Shown here piece after piece: positions 17,406 through 26,277 of a stretch of 33,342 bases of DNA. Location of the stretch: NCBI GenBank assembly GCA_031553195.1, contig JAVBLV010000111.1, positions 1 through 33,342 on the forward strand, read 5' to 3'. How positions within the stretch are numbered: the first letter of the stretch is position 1; each line of letters opens with the position of its first letter. The translations under genes and the position numbers were made by a program. The notes beneath the pieces were generated by a model. The model had not been told where the DNA came from. It saw only the letters and a program-made list of their open reading frames with translations, and ran no database searches. Source of the stretch: JAVBLV01 sp031553195. Its GTDB lineage: Bacteria; Bacteroidota; Bacteroidia; Bacteroidales; P3.

Positions 17406-19295
17406 ATGAAAAAGATATTTATAACAACAATTTTATTATTGGCATTGTTTCATACTCAGGCACAGGAAAAAGGACTACGCCTGACCATAGGGGGGAGTCT
17501 AGGCGCCAATACTTTTTATTATACATTAGATAATGGTAACAAAAGCATTCCTTTGCTAGGTTACGGCGGAAGTTTGGGCGTACAGTATTTTTTCACCAAA
17601 CATTGGGGATTGGGGACGAATATAGGTTTAGCCTATTATCACACTGAAGTTGATTACGAAAATAATTACAAAAACGATCCTGCTCATTATACTTTTGATA
17701 ACATGATTGATGGCGACGATTTAGGAGCGTTTAACAACTATCAGTTGCGTTTAGGTTTGAATAATTGGACTGAAGTTCAGAAAGCGTATTTTTTAGAAAT
17801 TCCGTTGATGATAATGTATCAGACCAAATGGGGTAAAAGCCAGTCGTGGGGCATGTATGCTGGATTGGGCGCTAAAATGCAATTGCCTGTTTTTGGCGAG
17901 GAATATGAGGTGAAGAAAGGAAGCGAATTATCCGTTAAAGCTTATAACTATCAATATAACATAGAGTACCCGGCTGATGATGGAGCCGATTTGAGTAATT
18001 TTGGGTTCGGCGCCAATAATAAAGTTACTTACGATGGAGAGCTGGATCTAAAAACAGGCTTTGCCGCAACCGCTGAAATAGGTTTTCTCAAAACGCTGAG
18101 TAGAAGAGTAGACCTTACTCTCGGCGCTTATTTTGATTATGGACTTACTAACATTAAGAATGGAAACAAAACAGAAGAAGGATACCTTATTTGTCCAGAA
18201 AACGGCTCCAATACTATTCATCCGACAAGCTATGTCGGCGATAACCTGGAATACAACGGCTATATCAATTCTCATGCTGTCGATAAAGCTTCTCTATTAG
18301 CAATAGGAGGAAAGTTAGGTCTTCGCATCAAATTAGGAAAATTGTCTGAAAGACCAAAAAAGGATACCTTAAAAACCATGCCCAAATCTAAAAAATATAT
18401 TTATCACATTTGGGTACGCGATAGTTTAACCAAACAACCTATTTTAACCGAGGCTGCAATTGCTTGTAAAGATTGTCCCGAATACAATGCTTATAGCTTC
18501 TATTCGTCTGAATATGATCCTGTAACTAAAGAGTTGCATCCGGCGAATACTTATGCAGTAGCTTTAACAAAGCGAGGATTTCCTTCTTATAATACAGAAT
18601 TTACTACTATTTTGGATGAAGAAGAAATTAATATTCTGATACCGTTGCATCCGAATTTGACAGGAATAGTCAGGAATACCAGCAATAACCCGTTGCCAAA
18701 TGCTCAGGTTGTCATAACAGCAGAAAATGGCAAACAGTATCAGGTACCCACCGATTCAGAAGGACGCTTTACGATACTTTCGGTAGACGCCGGTACGCTT
18801 TATACGGCTATAGCTTCTAAATCAGGCTATAGCTCCGATACCGCCTATCTGAATATTCCGGAAAATCCTGATGAGTTGCAGCCTTCTTACAGTGTAGAAA
18901 ATGAATTGGGAAGAGGTTTTAAATTGCAACCCATCAAGAAGATGATATTATCGGCTTTGGTGTTGTTTGATTGGAATAAGTATGATCTTCGTTTGGAAGC
19001 TAAAGTGGAGATAAACAAAATTATCCCGATGCTGAAAGAAAATCCGCAAATAACCTTGGAAGTACGGGGCCACACCGACTCGCGGGGTTCTACTGTTTAC
19101 AATAAAAAGTTGTCTCAAAATCGGGCTAACAGCGTAAGGGATTATATGATCTCTCAAGGAATTGATCCCAAGCGTATAACGGCTAGAGGGTATGGATTTA
19201 CACAATTGATAAACAAATGCAAACCAAAAGTGAAATGTACAGAAGCCGAGCATCAGGAAAACCGTAGGGTAGAATTTATCTTTAAAGAAAGATAG
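17406..19295 (+). CDS. Outer-membrane barrel / carboxypeptidase-regulatory-like / OmpA-domain protein
   Basis: The 629-residue protein has a signal peptide (about 1-19, ending AQA). A barrel-like region (about 23-320) has alternating aromatic beta strands such as GGSLGVQYFFTKHWGLGTNIG. A middle region (about 330-500) contains a carboxypeptidase-regulatory-like fold around residue 418 onward (TGIVRNTSNNPLPNAQVVIT ... SEGRFTI). The C-terminal OmpA-like peptidoglycan-binding domain covers about 514-629, with GHTDSRGS at 555-562, ARGYG and the closing NRRVEF. It likely spans the outer membrane and binds peptidoglycan. The 86-bp gap after the adhesin and shared strand suggest an operon with a partial terminator between. 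By analogy with SprB/SprF-type pairs it may help place or hold the adhesin, but it is not a PorP/SprF protein by its domain content. Domain calls are firm; the partner role is inference. Confidence 0.85.
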   Translation: MKKIFITTILLLALFHTQAQEKGLRLTIGGSLGANTFYYTLDNGNKSIPLLGYGGSLGVQYFFTKHWGLGTNIGLAYYHTEVDYENNYKNDPAHYTFDNMIDGDDLGAFNNYQLRLGLNNWTEVQKAYFLEIPLMIMYQTKWGKSQSWGMYAGLGAKMQLPVFGEEYEVKKGSELSVKAYNYQYNIEYPADDGADLSNFGFGANNKVTYDGELDLKTGFAATAEIGFLKTLSRRVDLTLGAYFDYGLTNIKNGNKTEEGYLICPENGSNTIHPTSYVGDNLEYNGYINSHAVDKASLLAIGGKLGLRIKLGKLSERPKKDTLKTMPKSKKYIYHIWVRDSLTKQPILTEAAIACKDCPEYNAYSFYSSEYDPVTKELHPANTYAVALTKRGFPSYNTEFTTILDEEEINILIPLHPNLTGIVRNTSNNPLPNAQVVITAENGKQYQVPTDSEGRFTILSVDAGTLYTAIASKSGYSSDTAYLNIPENPDELQPSYSVENELGRGFKLQPIKKMILSALVLFDWNKYDLRLEAKVEINKIIPMLKENPQITLEVRGHTDSRGSTVYNKKLSQNRANSVRDYMISQGIDPKRITARGYGFTQLINKCKPKVKCTEAEHQENRRVEFIFKER

Positions 19296-19406
19296 CTATT
19301 TTACGATACCGTACTATGCTTATTTTTGCACTCTGTCCTGTGTTTAATTTTTTATAGTTACACAATTTCAATTACTTACATTTTCGTTTATCTCGTTTCC
19401 AACTCA

Positions 19407-19442
19407 GTAACTGTTTAAATTTTTATGGAAAAGATTTTGAGG
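19407..19442. mobile_element. Truncated MITE-like element (left end only)
   Basis: The sequence begins with GTAACTGTTTAAA (19407-19419) and continues to AGATTTTGAGG (19432-19442). It matches the left end of the complete element at 30522-30680 apart from an internal 8-base block. No right end was found nearby. The next reading frame stays open through it without an ATG. Confidence 0.6.
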
Positions 19443-19474
19443 TTCAATCATTAGGAAAAAAAGAAATAAAAGAT

Positions 19475-19795
19475 GTGAAGGATTTAAATTCCAAAGCCGA
19501 CGAAAATATCAAGAAGATGATGCCTGAACAGGTTGCACGTTACTTCTTTGAAGGCTGCTCCAAAAAAGATTGGGAAAAAGTCAAAAAAGTTTGTCCGTTT
19601 GTTAATGACGATCTCAAGAATATACTGGGAGAACTCCAAATCATCGAAATAGGGAAATCCTTTACATCAGGCACATACAAAGGCCTATTTGTACCTTATA
19701 TCATAAAATTCAAAAACGGGCAAACAAGAAGTTTTAATTTGGCTTTAAGAAACGATAATCCGGAAAAGATGTGGGTATTCGATGGCGGAATATAA
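19475..19795 (+). CDS. Conserved-looking small protein, probably 5'-truncated
   Basis: A 106-residue ORF starting at GTG 19475. The frame is open upstream to 19358, through the truncated MITE-like element, but has no ATG there. The true start may have been lost when the element inserted or decayed. The sequence holds MPEQVARYFFEGCSKKDWEKV and later FVPYIIKFKNGQTRSFNLALRNDNP and WVFDGGI. From memory, similar ends occur on domains appended to secreted or regulatory proteins in several phyla, but I cannot name the family. It follows the OmpA-like gene by about 180 bp and carries no signal peptide as it stands. Function is unknown. Confidence 0.5.
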   Translation: MKDLNSKADENIKKMMPEQVARYFFEGCSKKDWEKVKKVCPFVNDDLKNILGELQIIEIGKSFTSGTYKGLFVPYIIKFKNGQTRSFNLALRNDNPEKMWVFDGGI

Positions 19796-19891
19796 AAGAA
19801 CGAGAATAAAAAAATCCGGATCAAACATATAAGAACCAACGTCTTTATAATCTATCCGATATAAATTCATAGGGTCAAAGCAAGTTCTTTG

Positions 19892-19899
19892 TAACTTTG
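19892..19899 (+). promoter_or_regulatory. Possible -7 box for the inositol monophosphatase gene
   Basis: TAACTTTG fits the TAnnTTTG consensus and lies 14 bp before the ATG at 19913, implying a very short leader. No good -33 TTTG is at the expected spacing. Confidence 0.3.
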
Positions 19900-19912
19900 A
19901 AAGAAAAAACTA

Positions 19913-20710
19913 ATGATAAGTTACAAAGAACTTTGTTTTCAAGTTTGCGACCTGGCAAAAGAAGTCGGGAAATATATCAAAAACGAACAGGAACACTTAA
20001 CATCAAATAAAATCGAAGTAAAAGGAATGCATGATTTTGTAACCTACGTAGATAAAACTTCCGAACAAAAAATTGTAGCCCATTTGCAAACGCTGCTTCC
20101 CGATGCAGGTTTTATTGCAGAGGAAAATACCCGTGCTGAAATAAAAACCGAATTTAATTGGATTATCGACCCCTTGGACGGGACTACAAATTTCATACAC
20201 GGCTTGCCCATTTACGCCATTAGCATTGCGTTGATGCAAAAAGAGGAAGTCGTGTTGGGCGTAGTGTATGAGATTGGAAAAGAGGAATGTTTTTATGCAT
20301 GGAAAGACAGCCCTGCCTTTTTAAATGAAAAAATCATCACCGTTTCGGATACCCCAAATTTAGACAACAGTTTATTGGCAACAGGTTTCCCTTTTCTAAA
20401 TTTTGACCGGTTGCCGCAGTATATGAAATTGTTATCTTATACTATGGAACATACTTCCGGATTGCGGCGTTTAGGTTCGGCGGCTACAGATTTGGCTTAT
20501 GTGGCCTGCGGACGGGTAGACGGATTTTATGAATACGGATTGAAACCCTGGGATGTGGCGGCAGGAAGTTTCATTGTGCAACAAGCAGGAGGCTGCAATT
20601 GCGATTTTTCAGGAAAACAAAATTATGTTTTTGGACAAGAAATTATTTCTTCCAATGCAAAAATCTTTCAGGAATTTAAACACATTTGTTCCGATTTTCT
20701 AAACTCATAA
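19913..20710 (+). CDS. Inositol-monophosphatase family phosphatase (SuhB/CysQ superfamily)
   Basis: The 265-residue protein has the full metal-dependent phosphatase signature: Glu pair EE at 70-71, DPLDGTTNF from residue 86 and PWDVAAG with the metal-binding Asp at about 214. Length is normal for the family. The reaction is hydrolysis of a phosphate monoester such as inositol 1-phosphate, or a related sugar or nucleotide phosphate, in the cytoplasm with Mg2+. Exact substrate cannot be told; SuhB-type is favoured over CysQ by length and the GLRRLGSAATDLAYVACGR region. It stands alone on the plus strand and is convergent with xerD, 27 bp away. No signal peptide. Confidence 0.9.
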   Translation: MISYKELCFQVCDLAKEVGKYIKNEQEHLTSNKIEVKGMHDFVTYVDKTSEQKIVAHLQTLLPDAGFIAEENTRAEIKTEFNWIIDPLDGTTNFIHGLPIYAISIALMQKEEVVLGVVYEIGKEECFYAWKDSPAFLNEKIITVSDTPNLDNSLLATGFPFLNFDRLPQYMKLLSYTMEHTSGLRRLGSAATDLAYVACGRVDGFYEYGLKPWDVAAGSFIVQQAGGCNCDFSGKQNYVFGQEIISSNAKIFQEFKHICSDFLNS

Positions 20711-20737
20711 TAACAAAGCATTTGCAAAACCGGAATT

Positions 20738-21646
20738 TTATAAATTACTATACCGGGGATGATACTTTTTAATGGTTTCGCGAAGGAATTTAGTGTTCAG
20801 GTGGGTATATATTTCGGTGGTTGTAATGGAAGCATGTCCGAGCATCTCTTGTACCGAACGTAGATCCGCGCCGTTCTGAACCAATTCGGTCGCAAACGAA
20901 TGACGAAAAGTATGCGGACTTATATTTTTCCGGATGCCGGCTAGTTCCGCAATTTTTTTGATAAAAATAAAAACCATTACCCGCGAAAGCTTGGTCCCTC
21001 TTTTATTCAAAAAAACATAATTTTCATTTCCTTTTTTAATATTGATATGCGTCCGGATATTTTCCAGATAAATCCTGATTTGCTTTAAGGCTTCGGCATG
21101 TATAGGTACCAATCGTTGTTTATTCCCTTTCCCGGTAACCATAACAAATTCCTCGTCGAAATAAATATTAGACAATTTCAATTCAATGAGTTCCGAAACC
21201 CTTAAACCGCATGCATACAAAGTTTCCAACATAGCCGCATTCCTAACGCCCTCGTCAACGCTTCTGTCAATTGTTTGCAACATCTTATCTATTTCTGCGT
21301 TCGATAAAACTTCGGGCAACTTTCGAAGGGTATGGGGCATTTCTAGTAATTCGGTAGGATCTTCGGAAATGATGTCTTCAATTAACAAGAATTTATAAAA
21401 AGCCCTTATCCCCGAAATAATCCTGCTTTGCGTTGTAGACGCTATTTCAGTCTTATTCAAGTCTTCTAAAAAGGATTGCAGGTGAGATAGCGTAATTTCT
21501 GTCGGTTGTAATTTGAGGTCGAAATCAATAAGATAATTTCTAAGCAATTGAATATCATGAAGATAAGCTTCTACCGTATTTTCCGATACCGATTTTTCAA
21601 GTCGAAGATACGTTTCAAATCCTTTTATATCCGAATCCCAATTCAT
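20738..21646 (-). CDS. xerD: Tyrosine recombinase XerD
   Basis: The 302-residue protein has an N-terminal SAM-like core-binding domain (about 1-95) and a catalytic domain with the tyrosine recombinase residues R149 (TLYACGLRVSEL), K173 (TGKGNKQR), H245 and R248 (HTFRHSFAT), H271 (LGHASI) and nucleophile Y280 (IYTHL). It would act with a partner at the dif site to resolve chromosome dimers. XerD rather than XerC is chosen from the close match to typical XerD motifs and because a second recombinase of XerC type lies at 26707. Its ATG overlaps the stop of the upstream SUI1 gene by one base (TAATG), suggesting translational coupling. Confidence 0.88.
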   Translation of the reverse strand: MNWDSDIKGFETYLRLEKSVSENTVEAYLHDIQLLRNYLIDFDLKLQPTEITLSHLQSFLEDLNKTEIASTTQSRIISGIRAFYKFLLIEDIISEDPTELLEMPHTLRKLPEVLSNAEIDKMLQTIDRSVDEGVRNAAMLETLYACGLRVSELIELKLSNIYFDEEFVMVTGKGNKQRLVPIHAEALKQIRIYLENIRTHINIKKGNENYVFLNKRGTKLSRVMVFIFIKKIAELAGIRKNISPHTFRHSFATELVQNGADLRSVQEMLGHASITTTEIYTHLNTKFLRETIKKYHPRYSNL

Positions 21647-21996
21647 TAACCGCCCGCCTTCTTTGCCTTGTAACCTAGCTGTAATAACATTTCCAAGATT
21701 TTATCCCTAAAATCGCCCTGTATAAGTATTTCATTATCTTTGGCGCTCCCCCCTACCCCACACTTTATTTTCAACATTTTTGCCAAGCCTTCCAAATCAT
21801 CGTTAGTCATTACAAAACCTGTCAAAAGCGTAACCACCTTTCCCCCTCTTTGTTTTTTATCCAACATCACTCTAATGTTTTGCTGTTGAGGAGGCAAACT
21901 TTCGGTTATCTCACCGGTTCCTTCATACTCGTATTGGAATTCCGGATTGGTAGAATACAAAATCCCTATTCTATTCTTTTCTTTTTTTTTCGACAT
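21646..21996 (-). CDS. SUI1/eIF1-family translation factor (YciH-like)
   Basis: The 116-residue protein has a basic N-terminus, then the SUI1 fold from about residue 40: IRVMLDKKQRGGKVVTLLTGF, then LAKMLKIKCGVGGSAKDNEI and ILIQGDFRDKILEMLLQLGYK. These are the hallmark strands and GVGGS loop of eIF1/YciH. In bacteria this family is thought to affect start-codon discrimination on the 30S subunit, though most members are not essential. It sits between the lipid kinase (35 bp upstream) and xerD (1-base overlap), all on the minus strand, so the three are likely co-transcribed. Confidence 0.9.
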   Translation of the reverse strand: MSKKKEKNRIGILYSTNPEFQYEYEGTGEITESLPPQQQNIRVMLDKKQRGGKVVTLLTGFVMTNDDLEGLAKMLKIKCGVGGSAKDNEILIQGDFRDKILEMLLQLGYKAKKAGG

Positions 21997-22031
21997 AAAT
22001 CTAACCGCTTTTTATATCGCACAAAAATTAT

Positions 22032-22910
22032 CTATACTATTACCCGCAGCGAATGAGGCTTTACCGTAAATTCAAGTTTAGCGTCAAGTTCTATACATTC
22101 GCCGTCTACATTCGCTATTTTTGATTCGTTGTTAAACACGGTCGCCTTACTCGCCTTGATTATTTCCACATAACTCGATCGTTCAAATTTATTGCTATAT
22201 AATAATTGCATGGTAGCAGGCAATGATGGAAAAGGAACTTTCTGAACAATACACACATCCATCAACCCGTCGTCCAATTGGGCGGTAGGCGCTATAGCCG
22301 TATTATATCCGAATTGATTCGAGTTGGCAAAACTGATAAACAAAGCCTCCCGTTCTATTTTTTTTCCATCTATGTCCAACAAGAAAGTATGCGATTTATA
22401 TAGAGGATAGTTTTTTAAAACGATTCTGGAATAAGCTTGCAAACCTCTCATTTTCCTCTTTGCCATCTCTTTTGCCACAAAAGCGTCGAACCCAATTCCG
22501 GCAATACTTGCATACACCCTTCCATTTAACAAAACAGTGTCTATCGTATTTATACAGAATCTATTAATAATTTCTATCGCTTTTTTAATATCCAACGGAA
22601 CCCCTAAATGACGAGCCAATCCATTTCCCGAACCTGTAGGAATAATTCCAATGGCAATGGACGTATTGGCTACTGCATTCACAACATCATTAATAGAACC
22701 GTCTCCGCCCACTGCAATAACAGCGTCGAAGTTTTGTTCTATAGCGGAACAGCTTATCTCTGTTGCATGATGAGCATATTGCGTGTACACGATTTGTTCT
22801 TCAAATCTATTTCGATCCAGCGATTTCTCAACTTCTTTTTCTACAGTTTTTTGCCGCCCAACTCCCGAAACAGGATTGATAATAAATAGCAATTTTTTTT
22901 TCGCATGCAT
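22032..22910 (-). CDS. Diacylglycerol-kinase-family lipid kinase (YegS/DgkB type)
   Basis: The 292-residue protein starts with LLFIINPVSGVGRQ, has the nucleotide-binding GGDGS at 68-72 and PTGSGNGLAR at 91-100, and ends with a beta-rich substrate domain containing NVDGE. These define the DAGK catalytic family, soluble kinases phosphorylating diacylglycerol or related lipids at the membrane. In Bacteroidota sphingoid-type lipids are a possible substrate, but I cannot distinguish them here. The gene lies 35 bp upstream of the SUI1 gene and 106 bp downstream of an envelope phosphotransferase on the same strand, in keeping with a lipid role: DAG released by phosphoglycerol transfer could be recycled here (inference). 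Confidence 0.88.
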   Translation of the reverse strand: MHAKKKLLFIINPVSGVGRQKTVEKEVEKSLDRNRFEEQIVYTQYAHHATEISCSAIEQNFDAVIAVGGDGSINDVVNAVANTSIAIGIIPTGSGNGLARHLGVPLDIKKAIEIINRFCINTIDTVLLNGRVYASIAGIGFDAFVAKEMAKRKMRGLQAYSRIVLKNYPLYKSHTFLLDIDGKKIEREALFISFANSNQFGYNTAIAPTAQLDDGLMDVCIVQKVPFPSLPATMQLLYSNKFERSSYVEIIKASKATVFNNESKIANVDGECIELDAKLEFTVKPHSLRVIV

Positions 22911-23016
22911 AATTTAACACATTGAATATTTAGCTTCCGCACATCGCGTATGACGTTGATCTAAATTTAGTAACATAGATTGATTCTATTTCCTCCATAA
23001 GCAATTCGTTGTTGCG

Positions 23017-24942
23017 CTAAGGAAGTAATTCATTTTCTATCAACCGGTTATTATATTGTTGAATAATTGCCTTTAAAAATGTTTCTAACTCTCCCTTCTT
23101 CTGAAATTCCTTATCTTTTAAGTTACTCCGCAGCATCGGATCATTTTTCACATCATATACTTCGGTCACTTCTTCGTTAAAAATCATCAAATAACCATCC
23201 TTAACCAACCGGTAATAGCCATTGGCAAACGAAACGAAAAAAGTTTCATAATCCGGATTGAAAGCGCTTCTTCCAAAGGCCAGAGTTTTTTCATTCAATT
23301 TCAGATAATCTATCACGCTTGGCAAAATATCAGCTTGTTGAACGATTTTATCCGAGTACCCTTTTTGTTCGCTATTTGGCTTGTAGAATATCATAGGGAC
23401 ATGATACATTCCATAAGTATTTTTATAGAACGGATCCATTGGTTGAGCCGTATGATCGGCAGTTATAACAAATAAAGTATTAGAATACCACTCTTGTTTT
23501 GAAGCTATTTCAAAAAAACTTTTCAAAGCATGATCGGTATACATAACTACTTCCAGAATAGGCAATTTTCCTTTTTTAAATTTCCCTTCAAAACCTTCGG
23601 GCAACTTATAAGGATGATGAGAAGATATGGTAAAAACTGTAGCTAAAAATGGCTGAGGAAACGTATTTAACTTGTTGGCCATAAATTTTAAAAACGGTTC
23701 GTCGAAAATACCCCACGTACCATCCGCATCTTTATCGTTATGGTATTCCGTTTTCCCATAATATTCCTGAAAACCGGCCAAACGAGCGTAAGAATCAAAA
23801 CCCATGGAACCATTATAAGCGCCATGGAAAAAAGCGGAATGATAATGATACTTTTTCAGTATTTCGGCCAGACTGGTAATTTTATTTCCCGAATAATTAG
23901 ACGTAATGTAAGCCTCGTTCATAATAGACGGCAAACCCGACAACACGGCAGGGATTGCTTCTATGGAACGTTTTCCGTTGGCCATTCCTCTGAATGTAAG
24001 GCTATGTCCGGCCAAGGAATCCAAGAAAGGCGTAAAACTTTCTTTTCCGCCATTGAAACATCCCATATATTCAGCGGAAAAACTTTCTAAAATAATAATT
24101 ACGACATTGGTCGACGGATGCATATTAAATTCATCTCCATCAGCTAAATAAGGAGTATTAACAGGAGTAAAAACCTTTTCCAGTTCTTTTGCGGATTGGA
24201 AATAGTTTATAGGATTCAAACCTTTATTATTAATTGTGAAAATGATCGAAGCCGGCGTATTTACTACCAAAGGAATATTTCCGGCTGTAGCATATTTTGC
24301 CGCATTGATTACTCTAAGCGGTTTATACGAAATTCCCCGCATGCCGACAAAACAAAGTCCGGCAATAAGAATAGATATACATGTATTTTTCAGATATTGA
24401 AAACGCGCGTTTGACTTTTTTTCCGTCAATGCAATGCATCCCACTAACCATGCCATTAAAAAACAAAGCCCGATAAATATCAACAAATACATCCAATAAT
24501 CCTTCAGAAAAGCAGGGATCAAATCCTTAAAGTCGCCACCCACGCTCAAATACTGCAAAATATCGGCAGTCATTCTCCGGTAAGTAAAACGATAATAAAC
24601 AATATCGATAATATTGACTACAATGGCCAAAAGCGTAGAAACAACAAAAAAGAAATTCCCTATGTTCTGATACCACTTTTTATACCTGAAATTAAACGGC
24701 AATAGGTTGAGTATGATAAACGGAGTTTGAAGAAAAAGCGTTGCCGATACTGCAAATACAATACTTCCCCATATAATGGAAAAGCATTCTTTTACTGAAG
24801 CAATATCAAAAAAATTCTTATTCAGTATATAAAAAAGCCATTGCGTAATCAATAACAGAACAAGAGCAAACAAGAGTTTTATAAATAGAAGCAGATAAAT
24901 ATTTTCCGTTTTGAAAATTATTTTCTTTTTAAAAATCTTCAT
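23017..24942 (-). CDS. LTA-synthase-family membrane phosphotransferase/sulfatase-like protein
   Basis: The 641-residue protein has an N-terminal membrane part with about five hydrophobic segments (roughly 15-40, 57-80, 95-117, 150-171, 187-202). A large extracytoplasmic alkaline-phosphatase-superfamily domain runs from about 278 to 610. Visible residues: metal-binding E286 in NVVIIILESFSAEYMG, the probable nucleophile S326 in NGKRSIEAIPAV (LtaS uses Thr here), GTWGIFDEPF around 408-417, SSHHPY at 440-445 and ADHT at 495-498. The family transfers phosphoglycerol from phosphatidylglycerol or cleaves sulfate/phosphate esters. Gram-negative Bacteroidota lack lipoteichoic acid, so the acceptor is probably a periplasmic glycan or lipid headgroup. 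The gene precedes the DAG kinase on the same strand, which fits DAG recycling. Confidence 0.85.
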   Translation of the reverse strand: MKIFKKKIIFKTENIYLLLFIKLLFALVLLLITQWLFYILNKNFFDIASVKECFSIIWGSIVFAVSATLFLQTPFIILNLLPFNFRYKKWYQNIGNFFFVVSTLLAIVVNIIDIVYYRFTYRRMTADILQYLSVGGDFKDLIPAFLKDYWMYLLIFIGLCFLMAWLVGCIALTEKKSNARFQYLKNTCISILIAGLCFVGMRGISYKPLRVINAAKYATAGNIPLVVNTPASIIFTINNKGLNPINYFQSAKELEKVFTPVNTPYLADGDEFNMHPSTNVVIIILESFSAEYMGCFNGGKESFTPFLDSLAGHSLTFRGMANGKRSIEAIPAVLSGLPSIMNEAYITSNYSGNKITSLAEILKKYHYHSAFFHGAYNGSMGFDSYARLAGFQEYYGKTEYHNDKDADGTWGIFDEPFLKFMANKLNTFPQPFLATVFTISSHHPYKLPEGFEGKFKKGKLPILEVVMYTDHALKSFFEIASKQEWYSNTLFVITADHTAQPMDPFYKNTYGMYHVPMIFYKPNSEQKGYSDKIVQQADILPSVIDYLKLNEKTLAFGRSAFNPDYETFFVSFANGYYRLVKDGYLMIFNEEVTEVYDVKNDPMLRSNLKDKEFQKKGELETFLKAIIQQYNNRLIENELLP

Positions 24943-25098
24943 GTGTTTATTTTTTCCGCGAAATTGCTAAAATACAAAAGTTCTAAATAACAAAAATAAA
25001 AATACAATCATTTATTATTCAGTTAATTACAAAATAAATCAAAGCAATTATTTCAGCAATCATACTTTTTATTAAATATTTATCGTATCGAGAAAATA

Positions 25099-26112
25099 TT
25101 ATCTTCGTTTGGGTTTATAACCCGACTCGGTTAATATCTTTTGTGAATCTGTATTATCAAATAATTCAGCCATCGACGCATTCGTTTTATCCATATATTT
25201 TTTTACTATCTGCCATCCTATATAATCAGCCCATCGAGCCGGAGAGCCTTCAAAATTAAGCGTCTTTGGTCCTTCGCTCACAAAAGGACGTATTTTATTT
25301 ATGTCCTGTTCATAAAGTAATTTTTTTTGTATGAAAAGCCCCCATATCATTCCTTCATTCTGCTGGCACCATGTAAGCTGTCTGGAGGTATAACGTATTT
25401 TATTATAATCAAAAACCTGTGGAATGACCTTATCCATAAAATAAAGTATTTTTCCCTGATAGATCATTATATCCAATAATGTCTTTCCCTCCTGTCTTTT
25501 TGATAAAATATTACCTCCCCATGCCGAGATACAATCTACTAAAATATTGTTACTGTCTAAAAAATCAATCATATATTGAGACAAGCCGAAGTGACTATAC
25601 TTTTGAAAATATTTTGCCACATAGAAATCCAAAGAAATAGCCAGAAAATCATCTGTAGCGACAATCCTGTCATAATAATCATAATTCCCCGAAATTAAAG
25701 CATAAAATGTTGGAACTTTCATATCAGGAAAATATTCTTTCATATTGGAAAATGTTTCTTTCAATTGCCACTCCAACCACGATAAGTTAGAATAATGCTC
25801 TTTTATCGATTTATAAACCTCTCTTAAAACCGTATCTTTTGTAAATTCGACAACAGATCGGAAATATCCCGAATCACTCAAAGGAGCGTCAAACAAGAAT
25901 CGATATTCTTGTTGATATTTTGTCAACGTATCTTTCAAATAGCGCGTATCAGTCTCAAATAAAAGCTTATCAAAACGTTTTATCTTAAACTCATTGTTCT
26001 CCACAACCTCTTTTTTACGATCTTCTACTTTTTCCTTTTTACCCTTACAGCCTACAGTCATAAAAAGGCTAAAGCATATTGCCGCTCCTAATAAAAAAAC
26101 GTTCTTTCTCAT
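25099..26112 (-). CDS. gldB: GldB-family gliding/T9SS-associated lipoprotein
   Basis: I place the start at ATG 26112, giving 337 residues. A further-upstream start (26262) would add 50 residues without signal character and bury the lipoprotein signal. From this ATG the protein begins with basic MRKN, a hydrophobic core and a lipobox-like TVGC, then a charged linker, as in exported lipoproteins. The mature part has FKIKRFDKLLFETD, a YFPDMKVPTFYALISG stretch, ISLDFYVAKY, and GKILYFMDKVIPQV, the layout I know from GldB proteins, which are needed for gliding and T9SS function in Flavobacterium and have homologues in non-gliding relatives. Its presence fits the T9SS cargo adhesin upstream. Motility itself cannot be inferred from this gene. 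Some doubt remains between GldB and a related lipoprotein. Confidence 0.7.
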   Translation of the reverse strand: MRKNVFLLGAAICFSLFMTVGCKGKKEKVEDRKKEVVENNEFKIKRFDKLLFETDTRYLKDTLTKYQQEYRFLFDAPLSDSGYFRSVVEFTKDTVLREVYKSIKEHYSNLSWLEWQLKETFSNMKEYFPDMKVPTFYALISGNYDYYDRIVATDDFLAISLDFYVAKYFQKYSHFGLSQYMIDFLDSNNILVDCISAWGGNILSKRQEGKTLLDIMIYQGKILYFMDKVIPQVFDYNKIRYTSRQLTWCQQNEGMIWGLFIQKKLLYEQDINKIRPFVSEGPKTLNFEGSPARWADYIGWQIVKKYMDKTNASMAELFDNTDSQKILTESGYKPKRR

Positions 26113-26219
26113 ATGTAAAAAATTATTCGAAAGGTCATTATGGGATTTGCACGAAGCAACTGCTCTCATTTCATTAATTACAAGCAATTTTGTCCTATTC
26201 CCTTCAATTGTAAAGACTG

Positions 26220-26227
26220 CAAAGGTA
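26220..26227 (-). promoter_or_regulatory. Possible -7 box for the GldB-like gene
   Basis: On the minus strand it reads TACCTTTG (TAnnTTTG), about 108 bp upstream of the chosen ATG. A TTTG occurs upstream but 27 bp away, longer than usual. Its position downstream of the upstream alternative start argues further for the shorter protein. Confidence 0.4.
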
Positions 26228-26277
26228 GTAAAATTTGCTTTATGAACAGTAACGCAAATCAAGGCGGGGAAACGAAA

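Noticed and set aside
26113..26262. 50-residue N-terminal extension of the GldB-like protein
   Set aside because: It would place the lipoprotein signal and its Cys internally and covers the probable -7 box; the ATG at 26112 gives a normal lipoprotein.
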